The position numbers were made by a program, and so were the translations under genes. The notes beneath the pieces are model-generated. The model saw nothing but the letters and a program-made list of their open reading frames with translations. It ran no database searches and was not told where the DNA came from. Below are positions 1 through 8,947 of a DNA stretch of 64,000 nt, in pieces. Origin of the DNA: Burkholderiaceae bacterium (lineage in GTDB: Bacteria > Pseudomonadota > Gammaproteobacteria > Burkholderiales > Burkholderiaceae_E); contig JAMLIN010000007.1 in NCBI GenBank assembly GCA_023954135.1, positions 98,959 to 162,958 on the forward strand, given 5' to 3'. Position 1 is the stretch's first letter. Each line of letters begins with the position of its first letter.

Positions 1-35
1 AAGGGCGCAGGCTACGGGTCCCATCCGGGCCCGAA

Positions 36-440
36 TCATGCTGGCAGCACCATCTGTGTCTGGGTAACCACGCCGCAGAGTCGGCCTTCGCTGTCCGTGA
101 TCTTCGTCTGCCAGACCATCGTGGTGCGCCCCTTGTGGAAGGGCGTGGCCTCGGCGGTCACGACCGTGCCGACGGGCGCGGCGCGCAGGAAGTTGGTCTT
201 CGACTCGAGGGTGGTGGTGCGCGCGCCGGCGGGGAGGTTGACGAAAGTCGCCACCGCGCCGATGGTATCGGCAAACGCCATCAGCGCTCCGCCGTGGAGG
301 GTGTCGCCGACGGTGCAGATCTCCTTGCGCACCTTCAGCGTGGCCCGTACCCGCTCAGGCCCGGCCTCGATGATCTCGATGCCGAGCAGGCCCGGAAAGA
401 ACGGCGCGAGGCGTTCGCGCAACTGCTCGAGAGCGTCCAT
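36..440 (-). CDS. PaaI-type hotdog thioesterase
   Basis: This 134-residue protein has the hotdog-fold acyl-CoA thioesterase pattern. The segment TLHGGALMAFADTIGA carries the His-Gly-Gly and the Asp typical of the PaaI/YbgC-like group, so it probably hydrolyses acyl- or aryl-CoA thioesters in the cytosol. The ATG at 440 is preceded by AGGAGA at good spacing. A longer frame reaches 749, but its extra part is Arg/Pro-rich and does not look like protein. It is divergent from the GGDEF-EAL gene. The substrate cannot be told from sequence. Confidence 0.88.
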   Translation of the reverse strand: MDALEQLRERLAPFFPGLLGIEIIEAGPERVRATLKVRKEICTVGDTLHGGALMAFADTIGAVATFVNLPAGARTTTLESKTNFLRAAPVGTVVTAEATPFHKGRTTMVWQTKITDSEGRLCGVVTQTQMVLPA

Positions 441-451
441 GAATGTCTCCT

Positions 452-477
452 GATCTGCATGTGATCGATCTGCATGT
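452..477. repeat. Short direct repeat in divergent promoter region
   Basis: GATCTGCATGT occurs twice (452-462 and 467-477) with four bases between, in the 121-base gap between the thioesterase and the GGDEF-EAL gene. It could be a paired protein-binding site or a chance duplication. Confidence 0.4.
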
Positions 478-561
478 GAACCCCGGGCCGCGGAGCCTCC
501 GGCCCCGCCCGGGCAGTCGGGTCGAGGGGCGTCCGTCGCCCTGCCTGTCATTATCGCGCGC

Positions 562-2967
562 ATGACCGCCGTCCTGAGGGATCGTCGCAGTCCCGCGCAT
601 CGCCGCGGCCGCATGGAGCAGCTGCGCGGGGCGCTCGACCACGTCATGGTGCGCGACCGCACCGACCCCAATGCCGGCCGGGTCCGCGCCCGCCAGCTCC
701 AGGCGATCTTCAGCGCGGCCCCGTTCGCCGCGATCGCGAGCGTGCTCAATGCGGCGGTGCTGGTCTACATCCTTGCGGACCGGATGCCCGGCTGGGCCCG
801 CTACGGCTGGTTCGCGGCGATGCTGGTCCTGCTGATGGGCACGCTGCGCAGCTGGCACAACACCCGCGAGTCCTGCCAGGCGACGGCGCCGCCCGCGACC
901 ATCGAGACGGCGGCCGGCCAGGCGGCGCTCTTCGCCCTGGCATGGTCGGTGGTGGCGATCGTCGGCCTGTCGGACTCCAGCCCCTACCAGCAGGCCTTCG
1001 TCGCGGCGGTGACCGCGGGCATGCTCTGCGGCGGCGCCTTCATCCTCGCGGTGGTGCCGGCGGCCGCCTACAGCTACGTGGCGATCCTCGGCGTCGCGGC
1101 CGCGCTCGGGCTGATGGTGTCGGCCAATCCCTACGGCACAGTGCTCGGCATCCTGCTGCTCAACTACACCGCGGTGCTGATGGTCGGCATCCACTTCATG
1201 GCCCGCAGCTTCGTCAGCCGGGTCGGGGCGGAGCTGCGCACCGAGCGCCAGCGCCAGGTGATCGGGCTGCTGCTGCGCGACTTCGAGGAGCATGCGAGCG
1301 ACCTGCTCTGGGAGACCGGCCCGCACGGCCACCTGCTGCGCCCTTCCGCGAGGATGGTCGATGCGCTCGGCGTCGCGAGATCCCGCGTCGGCGACCGGCG
1401 CTTCGTCGACTGGCTGGCGCTCGGCTCCACGCCCGATGCCGGCGACGACGTCGCCAGCCCGGAGCGCCTCTATGCGCTCTTCTCGTCGACGGAGCCGTTT
1501 CGCGACGTCACCGTGCACCTGCCGGGGCCCGACGGCGGCCGCTGGTGGTCGATCACGGCCAAGCCGCTCATCGATGCCAGCGGCAGCTCGGCCGGCTGGC
1601 GCGGCGTGCTCTCGGACGTCACCGAGGCGCGCAACGCCCATCGGCGCCTGCTGCGCATGGCCCATCACGATTCGCTCACCGGACTGGCGAACCGGGCGCG
1701 CTTCATGGCCAAGCTCGAGGAATCGCTCGCCGATGCGGGCGAGCGCGAGCACTGCGCGGTGCTCTGCCTCGATCTCGACGGCTTCAAGTCGATCAACGAT
1801 TCCCTCGGCCATGCCTTCGGCGATGCCCTGCTGCGCGAGATCGGCGCCCGCCTGCGCCGAGCGGTGCGCGACGAGGACCTCGTCGCGCGGATCGGCGGAG
1901 ACGAGTTCGCGGTGCTGCTGCGCCACTGCATGATCGAGGCCGATGCCTGCGCGATCGCCAACCGCATCCTGCACGCGCTCGACGAGCCGGTCCTCATCGG
2001 CGAGGTGACGGCGCCGGTCGGGGTGAGCATCGGCATCGCCCCGGTGGCGGGCCATGCCGACATCGCCAGCCAGGCCGACCAGCTGATGGTCGCCGCCGAC
2101 CTCGCGCTCTACGCGGCCAAGGCCGCCGGCAAGGGCACCTGGCAGCTCTACGAGGCCGAGATGGGCTCGAGCAACCGCCGTCGGCATGCGATCGAGCATG
2201 CGCTGCGCGGCGCGATCGAGCGCCGGGAGCTGTCGGTGCACTACCAGGCCCAGGTCGGCCTGGCCGACTGGCGGATCGCCCGCTTCGAGGCGCTCCTGCG
2301 CTGGCAGCATCCGCAGCTCGGCCGGATTCCGCCCTCGGAGTTCATCCCGATCGCCGAGGAAGCGGGCCTGATCGATCGCCTCGGCGAGTGGGTGCTCCAC
2401 GAAGCCTGCGCCGAGGCGGCGCGATGGCCCGAGCATGTCCATGTGGCGGTCAACGTCTCGCCGATGCAGGCGATGAGCGGATCGATCGCCACCAGCGTCG
2501 ATGCCGTGCTCGCGGCCACCGGCCTGCCGCCGCAGCGGCTCGAGCTCGAGATCACCGAGACGGTGTTCGTGAGCGAGGGCGCGACCGCGATCGCCACCCT
2601 ACGCAGGCTCAAGGCGCTCGGGGTGCGGATCGCGCTCGACGATTTCGGCACCGGCTATTCCTCGCTCGCCTACGTGCGGCGCTTCCCCTTCGATACCCTC
2701 AAGATCGACCGCGCCTTCGTGCACGAGCTGTGCACCCGCAAGGACACCCACGCGATCGTCAACACGATCGTCTCGCTCGCGCGCGCCCTGTCGATCGAGA
2801 CGGTCGCCGAAGGGGTCGAGGACGCGAGCCAGATCCGGACCCTGCGCGAGCAGGGATGCGACATGATCCAGGGCTTCTACACCTCGCGGCCGGTGCCGGC
2901 CGAAGGAATCGCCGACCTGCTGGCCGAGTGGCCCGGACGAGCGACGGCGGCGCTGGGCTTCGGCTAG
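562..2967 (+). CDS. Membrane PAS-GGDEF-EAL cyclic-di-GMP protein
   Basis: This 801-residue protein has an N-terminal block of about five or six membrane helices (residues ~50-220), a PAS-like region (~230-370), a GGDEF domain and an EAL domain. The GGDEF motif is intact at residues 445-449, with an RxxD inhibitory site (RDED) just before it, so cyclase activity and product inhibition are plausible. The EAL motif is at 576-578 and is followed by LEITET, DDFGTGYSSL, KIDRAF and EGVE, the metal- and substrate-binding signatures of active phosphodiesterases. It may therefore make or break cyclic-di-GMP depending on the sensed signal. The ATG at 562 could be replaced by Met18. Confidence 0.93.
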   Translation: MTAVLRDRRSPAHRRGRMEQLRGALDHVMVRDRTDPNAGRVRARQLQAIFSAAPFAAIASVLNAAVLVYILADRMPGWARYGWFAAMLVLLMGTLRSWHNTRESCQATAPPATIETAAGQAALFALAWSVVAIVGLSDSSPYQQAFVAAVTAGMLCGGAFILAVVPAAAYSYVAILGVAAALGLMVSANPYGTVLGILLLNYTAVLMVGIHFMARSFVSRVGAELRTERQRQVIGLLLRDFEEHASDLLWETGPHGHLLRPSARMVDALGVARSRVGDRRFVDWLALGSTPDAGDDVASPERLYALFSSTEPFRDVTVHLPGPDGGRWWSITAKPLIDASGSSAGWRGVLSDVTEARNAHRRLLRMAHHDSLTGLANRARFMAKLEESLADAGEREHCAVLCLDLDGFKSINDSLGHAFGDALLREIGARLRRAVRDEDLVARIGGDEFAVLLRHCMIEADACAIANRILHALDEPVLIGEVTAPVGVSIGIAPVAGHADIASQADQLMVAADLALYAAKAAGKGTWQLYEAEMGSSNRRRHAIEHALRGAIERRELSVHYQAQVGLADWRIARFEALLRWQHPQLGRIPPSEFIPIAEEAGLIDRLGEWVLHEACAEAARWPEHVHVAVNVSPMQAMSGSIATSVDAVLAATGLPPQRLELEITETVFVSEGATAIATLRRLKALGVRIALDDFGTGYSSLAYVRRFPFDTLKIDRAFVHELCTRKDTHAIVNTIVSLARALSIETVAEGVEDASQIRTLREQGCDMIQGFYTSRPVPAEGIADLLAEWPGRATAALGFG

Positions 2968-2976
2968 CCGCAGGGG

Positions 2977-3456
2977 CTACAAGGGGAGATACATCGCGAG
3001 CGGTCGGCTGCCGAAAGGCGTGAATCCGTAGTGCGCATAGAATGCCCTCGCTTCGTCATCCTTCGCATCGACGATCAGGGCGTAGGCGGCCACCTGCGCT
3101 CGAGCCTCGAGGCAACGGTCGACCGCACAGCCGATCAGCAACCTGCCGAGTCCACGGCCCCGCTGGTCGGCCCGACAAGCCAGTCGCCCCATGCGAAAGC
3201 ATGGAACCGGATACCGAGGCAGCTTCCTGCGATCGTCCTCGGCAAGCTGGGAAGCGTCCACCTCGGCTGCGCTCAGGGTGTAGTAACCGAGGATGACGTC
3301 GGGTGCCTCGCTGTCCGTAAGTACATAGACAGCACTGATGCCACGCCGACGATGCTGTTCGGCATAACGCCGAAGATATTCATCGAGTTCGGGGACGCCG
3401 CAGTCGAAGCCCGCGCGATCATGGATCGACGGGTCGAGCCGATGCTCCTCGAGCAC
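2977..3456 (-). CDS. GNAT-family toxin (TacT-like acetyltransferase)
   Basis: This 159-residue GNAT acetyltransferase has the acetyl-CoA-binding loop RADQRGRGLGRLL and a C-terminal YAHYGF, where TacT-type toxins carry their catalytic Tyr. Known relatives acetylate charged aminoacyl-tRNAs and block translation. It lies six bases after a DUF1778 gene, the usual antitoxin partner, and both are transcribed from 3735 downward. It converges on the GGDEF-EAL gene with a nine-base gap. The family call is firm; toxin activity is inferred from the pairing. Confidence 0.87.
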   Translation of the reverse strand: MLEEHRLDPSIHDRAGFDCGVPELDEYLRRYAEQHRRRGISAVYVLTDSEAPDVILGYYTLSAAEVDASQLAEDDRRKLPRYPVPCFRMGRLACRADQRGRGLGRLLIGCAVDRCLEARAQVAAYALIVDAKDDEARAFYAHYGFTPFGSRPLAMYLPL

Positions 3457-3462
3457 GGCCGA

Positions 3463-3735
3463 TCAGGTACGCCGGACCCGGCGCCGTGCCTGCCCCAGGG
3501 CGTTCTTCAGCGCCGGATTCGGGCTGAAGGCGGAATCGAGCGCCGCCGTGAACGCGGCGAAATCCTGCCGAGACAATGTGATGCGTGCCTCGCGCTCCAG
3601 CAGTGCCTGGGCTTTCTCCTTGGCCGCCGCACGCACGAACCCGGCCATGGTCGTCCCCATCAGGGCAGCGGCCTTGGCGATGGCATCCTTTTCGTCAGCG
3701 TCCATCTTGAGATCGAAGCGGGCTGCAGTCGTCAT
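3463..3735 (-). CDS. DUF1778 antitoxin (TacA-like)
   Basis: This 90-residue protein has an N-terminal ribbon-helix-helix segment (ARFDLKMDADEKDAIAKAAA) typical of DUF1778 antitoxins, followed by a helical tail that would wrap the GNAT partner. Such proteins neutralise the acetyltransferase and repress their own operon. The operator candidate lies just upstream at 3753-3771. The toxin gene follows after six bases. Confidence 0.88.
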   Translation of the reverse strand: MTTAARFDLKMDADEKDAIAKAAALMGTTMAGFVRAAAKEKAQALLEREARITLSRQDFAAFTAALDSAFSPNPALKNALGQARRRVRRT

Positions 3736-3752
3736 GGCAGTTCTCGGCGTGA

Positions 3753-3771
3753 ATACGGCATTTTACCGTAT
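3753..3771 (-). promoter_or_regulatory. Inverted-repeat operator candidate of the DUF1778-GNAT operon
   Basis: ATACGG and CCGTAT form a perfect six-base inverted repeat around a seven-base T-rich spacer, 18 bases upstream of the antitoxin start. Its position and symmetry fit a ribbon-helix-helix antitoxin binding site for autorepression. Confidence 0.55.
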
Positions 3772-3838
3772 CAAGCCAAACCCAGTCATCCCGGTGAGAC
3801 TGCGCCGTGATCGAGTCGATCGCAAGACCCGATTCGGC

Positions 3839-4501
3839 CTAGTGCACCCCAAGCAGCCGCGGCAGCTCCGACATCCTCGCAAAGACCGCCACCGCGCCGG
3901 CCTCGAGCAGGCCGCGCGGGTCGTTGCGCTCGCAGAAGCCCAGCACCGTCGCTCCGGCGGCCACGCCGGCGCGGGTGCCGGTCGGGGTGTCCTCGACGAC
4001 GATGGTGCGCGAGGGATCGAGCCCCGTCTCGCGCATCGCGAGCAGGTAGACGTCCGGGGCGGGCTTGGGATGGTCGACCTGGTCGGCGCCGAACACCCGT
4101 CCGCCGAAATGGCGATCGAGCCGGGTGGCGCCGAGCGTCAGCGCCATCTTGGCGCGCTCGGCGCCGGAAGCCACCGCGATCGGCACCCGCCCGTGCACGA
4201 GCCGGGCGAGCACCGCATCGACGCCCGCCACCGCGACGATCTCGCAGGAAAGCGCGGCATTGCGCCGCTCGAGGTACTCCGCCTGCCAGCCGGGCGGCAG
4301 CGGCCGGCCGATGAGCTTCTCGATCTCGACCAGGTCGTCGGCGAGCGAGCGGCCGACGAACATGCGGTGCGCCGTCTCGACGCTGATCGGCGCGCCGAGC
4401 TCGCCGATCATGGCGGCGAGCAGGCGATTGGTGATCGGCTCGCTGTCGACGAGCACCCCGTCGCAATCGAAGACGACGCCGTCATAGGCGTTCGACAGCA
4501 T
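3839..4501 (-). CDS. HAD-superfamily phosphatase (PGP/beta-PGM-like)
   Basis: This 220-residue HAD hydrolase has all four motifs: VFDCDGVLVDSE near residue 9 (nucleophile and acid/base Asp), ASGAE (motif II), KPAPD (motif III Lys) and VVEDTPTGTRAG (motif IV acidic pair). Overall it resembles phosphoglycolate phosphatase and beta-phosphoglucomutase-type enzymes. It starts five bases after the alpha-hydroxy-acid dehydrogenase stop and is the last gene of that operon. A role in clearing a phosphorylated hydroxyacid such as phosphoglycolate is an inference from this neighbour. Confidence 0.88.
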   Translation of the reverse strand: MLSNAYDGVVFDCDGVLVDSEPITNRLLAAMIGELGAPISVETAHRMFVGRSLADDLVEIEKLIGRPLPPGWQAEYLERRNAALSCEIVAVAGVDAVLARLVHGRVPIAVASGAERAKMALTLGATRLDRHFGGRVFGADQVDHPKPAPDVYLLAMRETGLDPSRTIVVEDTPTGTRAGVAAGATVLGFCERNDPRGLLEAGAVAVFARMSELPRLLGVH

Positions 4502-4506
4502 CCCGG

Positions 4507-5724
4507 TTAGCGTTCCTTCCAGAGGATGTCCGCATCGATTCGCTTGACGTCGGTCAGGCCGCAGAAGGCCATCGTGAGGTCGAGCTCGTTGCGGATGATC
4601 TCGAGGCACTCGGTGACGCCGCGCTCGCCGCGCGCGCCGAGCCCGTAGAGGAAGGGCCGGCCGATGTAGGTACCCTTCGCGCCGAGCGCGAGCGCGCGCA
4701 CCACGTCCTGGCCGCCGCGGATGCCGCCGTCCATGTGAACCTCGATGTCGCCGCCGACCGCATCGACGATGGGCGGCAGCGCCGCGATCGACGAGGGAGC
4801 GCCGTCGAGCTGGCGCCCGCCGTGGTTCGACACGACGATGGCGTCGGCGCCGGTGCGCACCGCGAGCCGGGCGTCCTCGGCATCCAGGATGCCCTTGAGG
4901 ATCAGCTTGCCGCCCCAGCGATCGCGGATCCAGTCGACATCCTCCCAGGACAGCGCGGGGTCGAACTGGTTCTGGGTCCAGGCACCGAGCGAGGCCATGT
5001 CGTCCACACCCTTGACATGGCCGACGATGTTGCCGAACTCGCGGCGCCGAGTGCCGAGCATCGCCAGCGCCCAGCGGGGCCGGAACGCGATGTCGATGAG
5101 ATTCGCGAGGGTCGGGCTGGGCGGCGCGGCCAGGCCGTTCTTGATGTCCTTGTGGCGCTGGCCGAGGATCTGCAGGTCGAGCGTAAGCACGAGCGCCGAG
5201 CAGCCGGCCGCCTTGGCCCGGTCGATCAGGCGGCCCGCGAAGTCGCGGTCGCGCATCACGTAGAGCTGGAACCAGAACGGCTTCGTCGTGTGCTCGGCAA
5301 TGTCCTCGATCGAGCAGATGCTCATCGTCGAGAGGGTGAAGGGCACGCCGAAGCTTTCCGCGGCGCGCGCCGCGAGGATCTCGCCGTCGGCATGCTGCAT
5401 GCCCGTCAGCCCGGTGGGCGCGAGCGCCACCGGCATCGCCACTTCCTCGCCGACCATGGTCGAGCGCGTGCTGCGCTCGGACAGGTCGACCGCCACCCGC
5501 TGGCGAAACAGGATCTTCGCGAAATCCGCCTCGTTGGCCCGGTAGGTGCTTTCGGTCCAGGAGCCGGTGTCGGCATAGTCGTAGAACATCCGCGGCACCC
5601 GGCGCCTGGCCATGATGCGCAGATCCTCGATGCAGGTGGCGCGGGCCCTGTCGGGCGCGACCGTGTCGATGCACGACTGGCCGAAGCGACGCAGTTTCTC
5701 GATCGTGGGGTTCGATGCTGCCAT
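4507..5724 (-). CDS. FMN-dependent alpha-hydroxy-acid dehydrogenase (LldD-like)
   Basis: This 405-residue enzyme belongs to the glycolate oxidase/L-lactate dehydrogenase/mandelate dehydrogenase family. Visible signatures are FYDYADTGSW (FMN contact, active-site Tyr), PVALAPTGLTGMQ, the Lys of KLILKGILD, the catalytic SNHGGRQLDG and the FMN-phosphate loop MDGGIRGGQD. It oxidises a 2-hydroxy acid to the 2-oxo acid using FMN. The substrate is not fixed by these motifs; L-lactate is the commonest. It sits between an alpha/beta hydrolase and a HAD phosphatase on one transcript. Confidence 0.9.
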   Translation of the reverse strand: MAASNPTIEKLRRFGQSCIDTVAPDRARATCIEDLRIMARRRVPRMFYDYADTGSWTESTYRANEADFAKILFRQRVAVDLSERSTRSTMVGEEVAMPVALAPTGLTGMQHADGEILAARAAESFGVPFTLSTMSICSIEDIAEHTTKPFWFQLYVMRDRDFAGRLIDRAKAAGCSALVLTLDLQILGQRHKDIKNGLAAPPSPTLANLIDIAFRPRWALAMLGTRRREFGNIVGHVKGVDDMASLGAWTQNQFDPALSWEDVDWIRDRWGGKLILKGILDAEDARLAVRTGADAIVVSNHGGRQLDGAPSSIAALPPIVDAVGGDIEVHMDGGIRGGQDVVRALALGAKGTYIGRPFLYGLGARGERGVTECLEIIRNELDLTMAFCGLTDVKRIDADILWKER

Positions 5725-5766
5725 GGCTTGCTCCGGAAGGTGGGGACTGCCTTGGGTGGGAACTGC

Positions 5767-6747
5767 CTACGAAGCCTGGCCGGTCGCGCCACGCCCCGGC
5801 CAGCCCGCCAGCAGGGCGCGCAGGGCGGTGACGAAGGCGATCGGCTGGTCGAGCATCAGGTGATGGCCGGCTTCGGGAATCTCGACGCTGGGGGTGCCCG
5901 GCGGCGCCTTCGAGCGCTGCCAGGCGATCACGCCCTCGTCGACGAGCCTGGACTGGCCGCCCCAGATGATCGCGACCGGGCAGCGGGCGGACTCGAGCCC
6001 GACGGTGGGATCGCCGTGGCGGTACTTCGCCCAGATCGAGGGGTCGAAGCGCCAGGTCACGCCGTGCCCGGGCTCGCCCGCCTCGCGCAGCGACAGGCGC
6101 GCGATGTGATCGACGGCGTAGAGGTTCTCGCAGTGCTGGGCCGGCAGGAAGCGGTAGCGCGCGAGCGCGCTCGGCACGTCCGGGTAGATCCGGTGGGGTC
6201 GCACGCGCCTGTCCTCGGTCGGCGCCGGGCCGCCACGCTGGCGCCGGCGCTCGGCGCGCTGCTCGCGCGACATCAGGGGCGAATCGACCAGCACCGCCGC
6301 GCCGATCCGGTCGCCGGCGCGCCCCGCGATCGCCGCCGTCGGCACCCCCCCGAACGAATGGCCTACGACTACAGGCCTAGCTGGCGATGAAAAAAGTCCC
6401 TCCGCCTCGGCGATCATGAGGGCTTCCGCGACGAAGCCATCGAGCGAGTACTCGTCGCGCCAGTCGGAGGAACCCATGCCGGACCAGGACAGGGCGACCA
6501 CGCGGTACTGCGGCAGGAAGAACGGAGCGATGAACGACCACCAGTCGGCGTGCGCCGCATTGCCGTGCAGGAACAGCAGCCCCGGGCGACCGTGCTCGCC
6601 CCACACCAGCGTCTCGATGCGGGCGCCGTCCACCTCGTGGAAGCGCCGCTCGGGCGCGAGCGCGAGCATCTCGTGGAACCAGGCCGGCGCCGGCGGCCGG
6701 GTGCCGCCGAGCGCGGCCAGCGGCGGGGCGATCTCCTGCGCGGTCAT
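5767..6747 (-). CDS. Alpha/beta-fold hydrolase
   Basis: This 326-residue alpha/beta hydrolase has the oxyanion segment FLHGNAAHADWW, the nucleophile elbow GHSFGG and a C-terminal GHHLMLD supplying the His. The acid is probably in the GGQSRLVDEG segment. Start ATG at 6747 was chosen because the longer frame to 6888 runs into the upstream SDR. It is the second gene of a minus-strand operon (SDR, hydrolase, hydroxyacid dehydrogenase, HAD). Esterase or C-C hydrolase activity is possible; the substrate is unknown. Confidence 0.87.
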   Translation of the reverse strand: MTAQEIAPPLAALGGTRPPAPAWFHEMLALAPERRFHEVDGARIETLVWGEHGRPGLLFLHGNAAHADWWSFIAPFFLPQYRVVALSWSGMGSSDWRDEYSLDGFVAEALMIAEAEGLFSSPARPVVVGHSFGGVPTAAIAGRAGDRIGAAVLVDSPLMSREQRAERRRQRGGPAPTEDRRVRPHRIYPDVPSALARYRFLPAQHCENLYAVDHIARLSLREAGEPGHGVTWRFDPSIWAKYRHGDPTVGLESARCPVAIIWGGQSRLVDEGVIAWQRSKAPPGTPSVEIPEAGHHLMLDQPIAFVTALRALLAGWPGRGATGQAS

Positions 6748-6760
6748 GCGGCGGGCACTC

Positions 6761-7672
6761 CTAGCGCCCGAGGGCGGCCTGGAGATTCTCCATCTGCACG
6801 ACGGCCTGCCCGTTGCCGTTGACGGGCACGGTCTCGCCGTTGCGGTCGGCGATCTCGTCGAAGCGGGCGAGGACCTGCTCGGCGGCATCGTCGCCGGTGC
6901 CGATGTACGCGCCGCGGGTCAGGGTGATGTGCGCCAGCTCGAACGAGCCCGCGCCGGCGCACAGGATCGCCCGGTTCGGCGCATCCTCCGAGACCAGCGC
7001 CACCACGCCGGGCGAGACCGCCGCCGGCGCCAGCGCGGCCTCGGCGCCGGGCGGCAGCAGCCCCTCGGTCATGCGGGTCGCGGCGGTGGGCGCCAGGGCA
7101 TTGACCCGGATGCCGTACTTCTCGCCTTCCAGGCCCAGCGTCTGCATGAAGCCCACCAGGGCGAGCTTGGCGGCCCCGTAGTTGGTCTGCCCGAAGTTGC
7201 CGTACAGGCCGGTCGAGGAGGTCGTCATCACGATGCGGCCGTACTTCGCCTCGCGCATGATCTCCCAGACCGCCTTGGTGCAGATGACCGAACCCATCAG
7301 GTGCACGTCGAGCACCGTGCGGAAGTCGGCGAGATCCATCTTGGCGAAGGTCTTGTCGCGCAGGATGCCGGCATTGTTCACCAGGATGTCCACCCGGCCC
7401 CAGGCCGACATCGCCTGGGCGACCATCGCCTCGACGGCGGCGACGTCGGTGACCGAGGCGCCATTGGCGATCGCCTCGCCGCCCGCCTCGCGGATCTCGC
7501 GCGCCACGGCCTCGGCGCGCTCGCTCGAGCCGCCGGTGCCGTCGGTCGCGCCCCCGAAGTCGTTGATCACCACTTTCGCGCCGCGCGCGGCCAGTGCAAG
7601 CGCATGCTCGCGCCCCAGCCCGCCGCCCGCGCCGGTGACGATGGCGACCCGACCCTTGATTCCAATCCCCAT
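6761..7672 (-). CDS. SDR-family (3R)-hydroxyacyl-CoA dehydrogenase-like protein
   Basis: This 303-residue short-chain dehydrogenase has TGAGGGLGREHALALA (NAD-binding), NNAGILRDKTF, the Ser of SSTGLYGNFGQ and the catalytic YGAAK. The sequence around the active site resembles the hydroxyacyl-CoA dehydrogenase part of peroxisomal multifunctional enzyme type 2. It therefore probably oxidises a 3-hydroxyacyl-CoA, which fits the divergent acyl-CoA dehydrogenase pair starting 70 bases away. The ATG at 7672 gives a normal SDR N-terminus. Confidence 0.9.
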   Translation of the reverse strand: MGIGIKGRVAIVTGAGGGLGREHALALAARGAKVVINDFGGATDGTGGSSERAEAVAREIREAGGEAIANGASVTDVAAVEAMVAQAMSAWGRVDILVNNAGILRDKTFAKMDLADFRTVLDVHLMGSVICTKAVWEIMREAKYGRIVMTTSSTGLYGNFGQTNYGAAKLALVGFMQTLGLEGEKYGIRVNALAPTAATRMTEGLLPPGAEAALAPAAVSPGVVALVSEDAPNRAILCAGAGSFELAHITLTRGAYIGTGDDAAEQVLARFDEIADRNGETVPVNGNGQAVVQMENLQAALGR

Positions 7673-7742
7673 GATTACCCCTGCGTGATCTGGTATTTTC
7701 CCGAAGGTCAAACATCCTAATGCATCCTGGAGACAAGCAGAA

Positions 7743-8930
7743 ATGAGCTCGCTTGCAGACTTCCGGCGCGAGACGCGCGCCTGGCTCGAAGCCAATTGCC
7801 CGCCCGAGATGCGCGAGCCGATCGCCGACGAATCCGACCGCTGCTGGGGTGGACGCAACTGGACCTTCAAGTCGGAGGCGCAGCGCCTCTGGCTCGAGCG
7901 CATGGCCGAGCGCGGCTGGACGGCGCCGACATGGCCCAGGGCCTATGGCGGCGGCGGGCTCTCGGTCGCCGAAGCCGGTGTGCTCGCCGCCGAGATGCGC
8001 GGCCTGGGCTGCCGCAGCCCGCTCGATTCCTTCGGCATCTGGATGCTCGGCCCGGCGCTGCTGAAGTACGGCACCGAGGAACAGAAGCTCGAGCACCTGC
8101 CGAAGATCGTGCGTGGCGAGATCCGCTGGTGCCAGGGCTATTCCGAGCCCAACGCCGGATCCGACCTCGCCTCTCTGGCGACCCGCGCCGAGGATGCCGG
8201 CGACCATTTCGTCGTCACCGGCCAGAAGATCTGGACCTCGTACGCCAACTACGCCGACTGGATCTTCTGCCTGGTGCGTACCGACGCCGGCGCGAAGAAG
8301 CACACCGGCATCAGCTTCCTGCTCTTCGACATGCAGAGCCCCGGAGTGTCGACCAGGCCGATCGTGCTGATCTCCGGCAAGTCGCCGTTCTGCGAAACCT
8401 TCTTCGACGGCGTCAAGGTGCCGAAGGGCAATCTCGTCGGCGAGCCGAACCGCGGCTGGGACGTCGCCAAGTACCTGCTCACCCACGAGCGCAACATGAT
8501 CAGCGGCATCGGCGACCGGGGCGCCGCGCCGGCGCTCGGGGTCATGGCCGCCGAGCGCATCGGGCTCGATGCCGAGGGTCGCCTCGACGACGGCGTGCTG
8601 CGCTCGCGCATCGGCCAGTTCGAGGTCGACGAAGCCGCGTTCCGGCTCGCGATCCGTCGCTTCGGCGAGCAGGCGCGCGCCGGCATCCAGGTCAACCCGG
8701 CCTATTCCTCGGCGCTCAAGTACTACGGCTCCGAGCTCAACAAGCGCCGCAACGAGCTGCTCATGTCGATCGGCGGGGCGGGCGCGCTCGAATGGGAGAG
8801 CGATCGCAGCGACGAGGGCGCGCGCGCCCGCGACTGGCTGCGCAGCAAGGCCAATTCGATCGAGGGCGGCACCAGCGAGGTCCAGCTCAACATCATCTCC
8901 AAGCGCATCCTGGGCCTGCCCGGCGCCTGA
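7743..8930 (+). CDS. Acyl-CoA dehydrogenase, large partner of a pair
   Basis: This 395-residue flavoprotein has QGYSEPNAGSDLA (FAD/substrate loop), KIWTSYANYADW and the C-terminal IEGGTSEVQLN helix. It is followed after 17 bases by a second acyl-CoA dehydrogenase whose C-terminus lacks that helix motif. Adjacent unequal pairs of this kind in actinobacterial steroid pathways form alpha2-beta2 enzymes acting on bulky acyl-CoA side chains. The arrangement suggests the same here; this is inference. GGAGA lies shortly before the ATG. It is divergent from the SDR operon. Confidence 0.92.
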   Translation: MSSLADFRRETRAWLEANCPPEMREPIADESDRCWGGRNWTFKSEAQRLWLERMAERGWTAPTWPRAYGGGGLSVAEAGVLAAEMRGLGCRSPLDSFGIWMLGPALLKYGTEEQKLEHLPKIVRGEIRWCQGYSEPNAGSDLASLATRAEDAGDHFVVTGQKIWTSYANYADWIFCLVRTDAGAKKHTGISFLLFDMQSPGVSTRPIVLISGKSPFCETFFDGVKVPKGNLVGEPNRGWDVAKYLLTHERNMISGIGDRGAAPALGVMAAERIGLDAEGRLDDGVLRSRIGQFEVDEAAFRLAIRRFGEQARAGIQVNPAYSSALKYYGSELNKRRNELLMSIGGAGALEWESDRSDEGARARDWLRSKANSIEGGTSEVQLNIISKRILGLPGA

Positions 8931-8947
8931 ACACGAGGAACATCGAC

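Noticed and set aside
355..2442. Long minus-strand frame across the GGDEF-EAL gene
   Set aside because: Arg/Ala/Gly-rich shadow of a high-GC gene; the opposite strand has intact GGDEF and EAL motifs.
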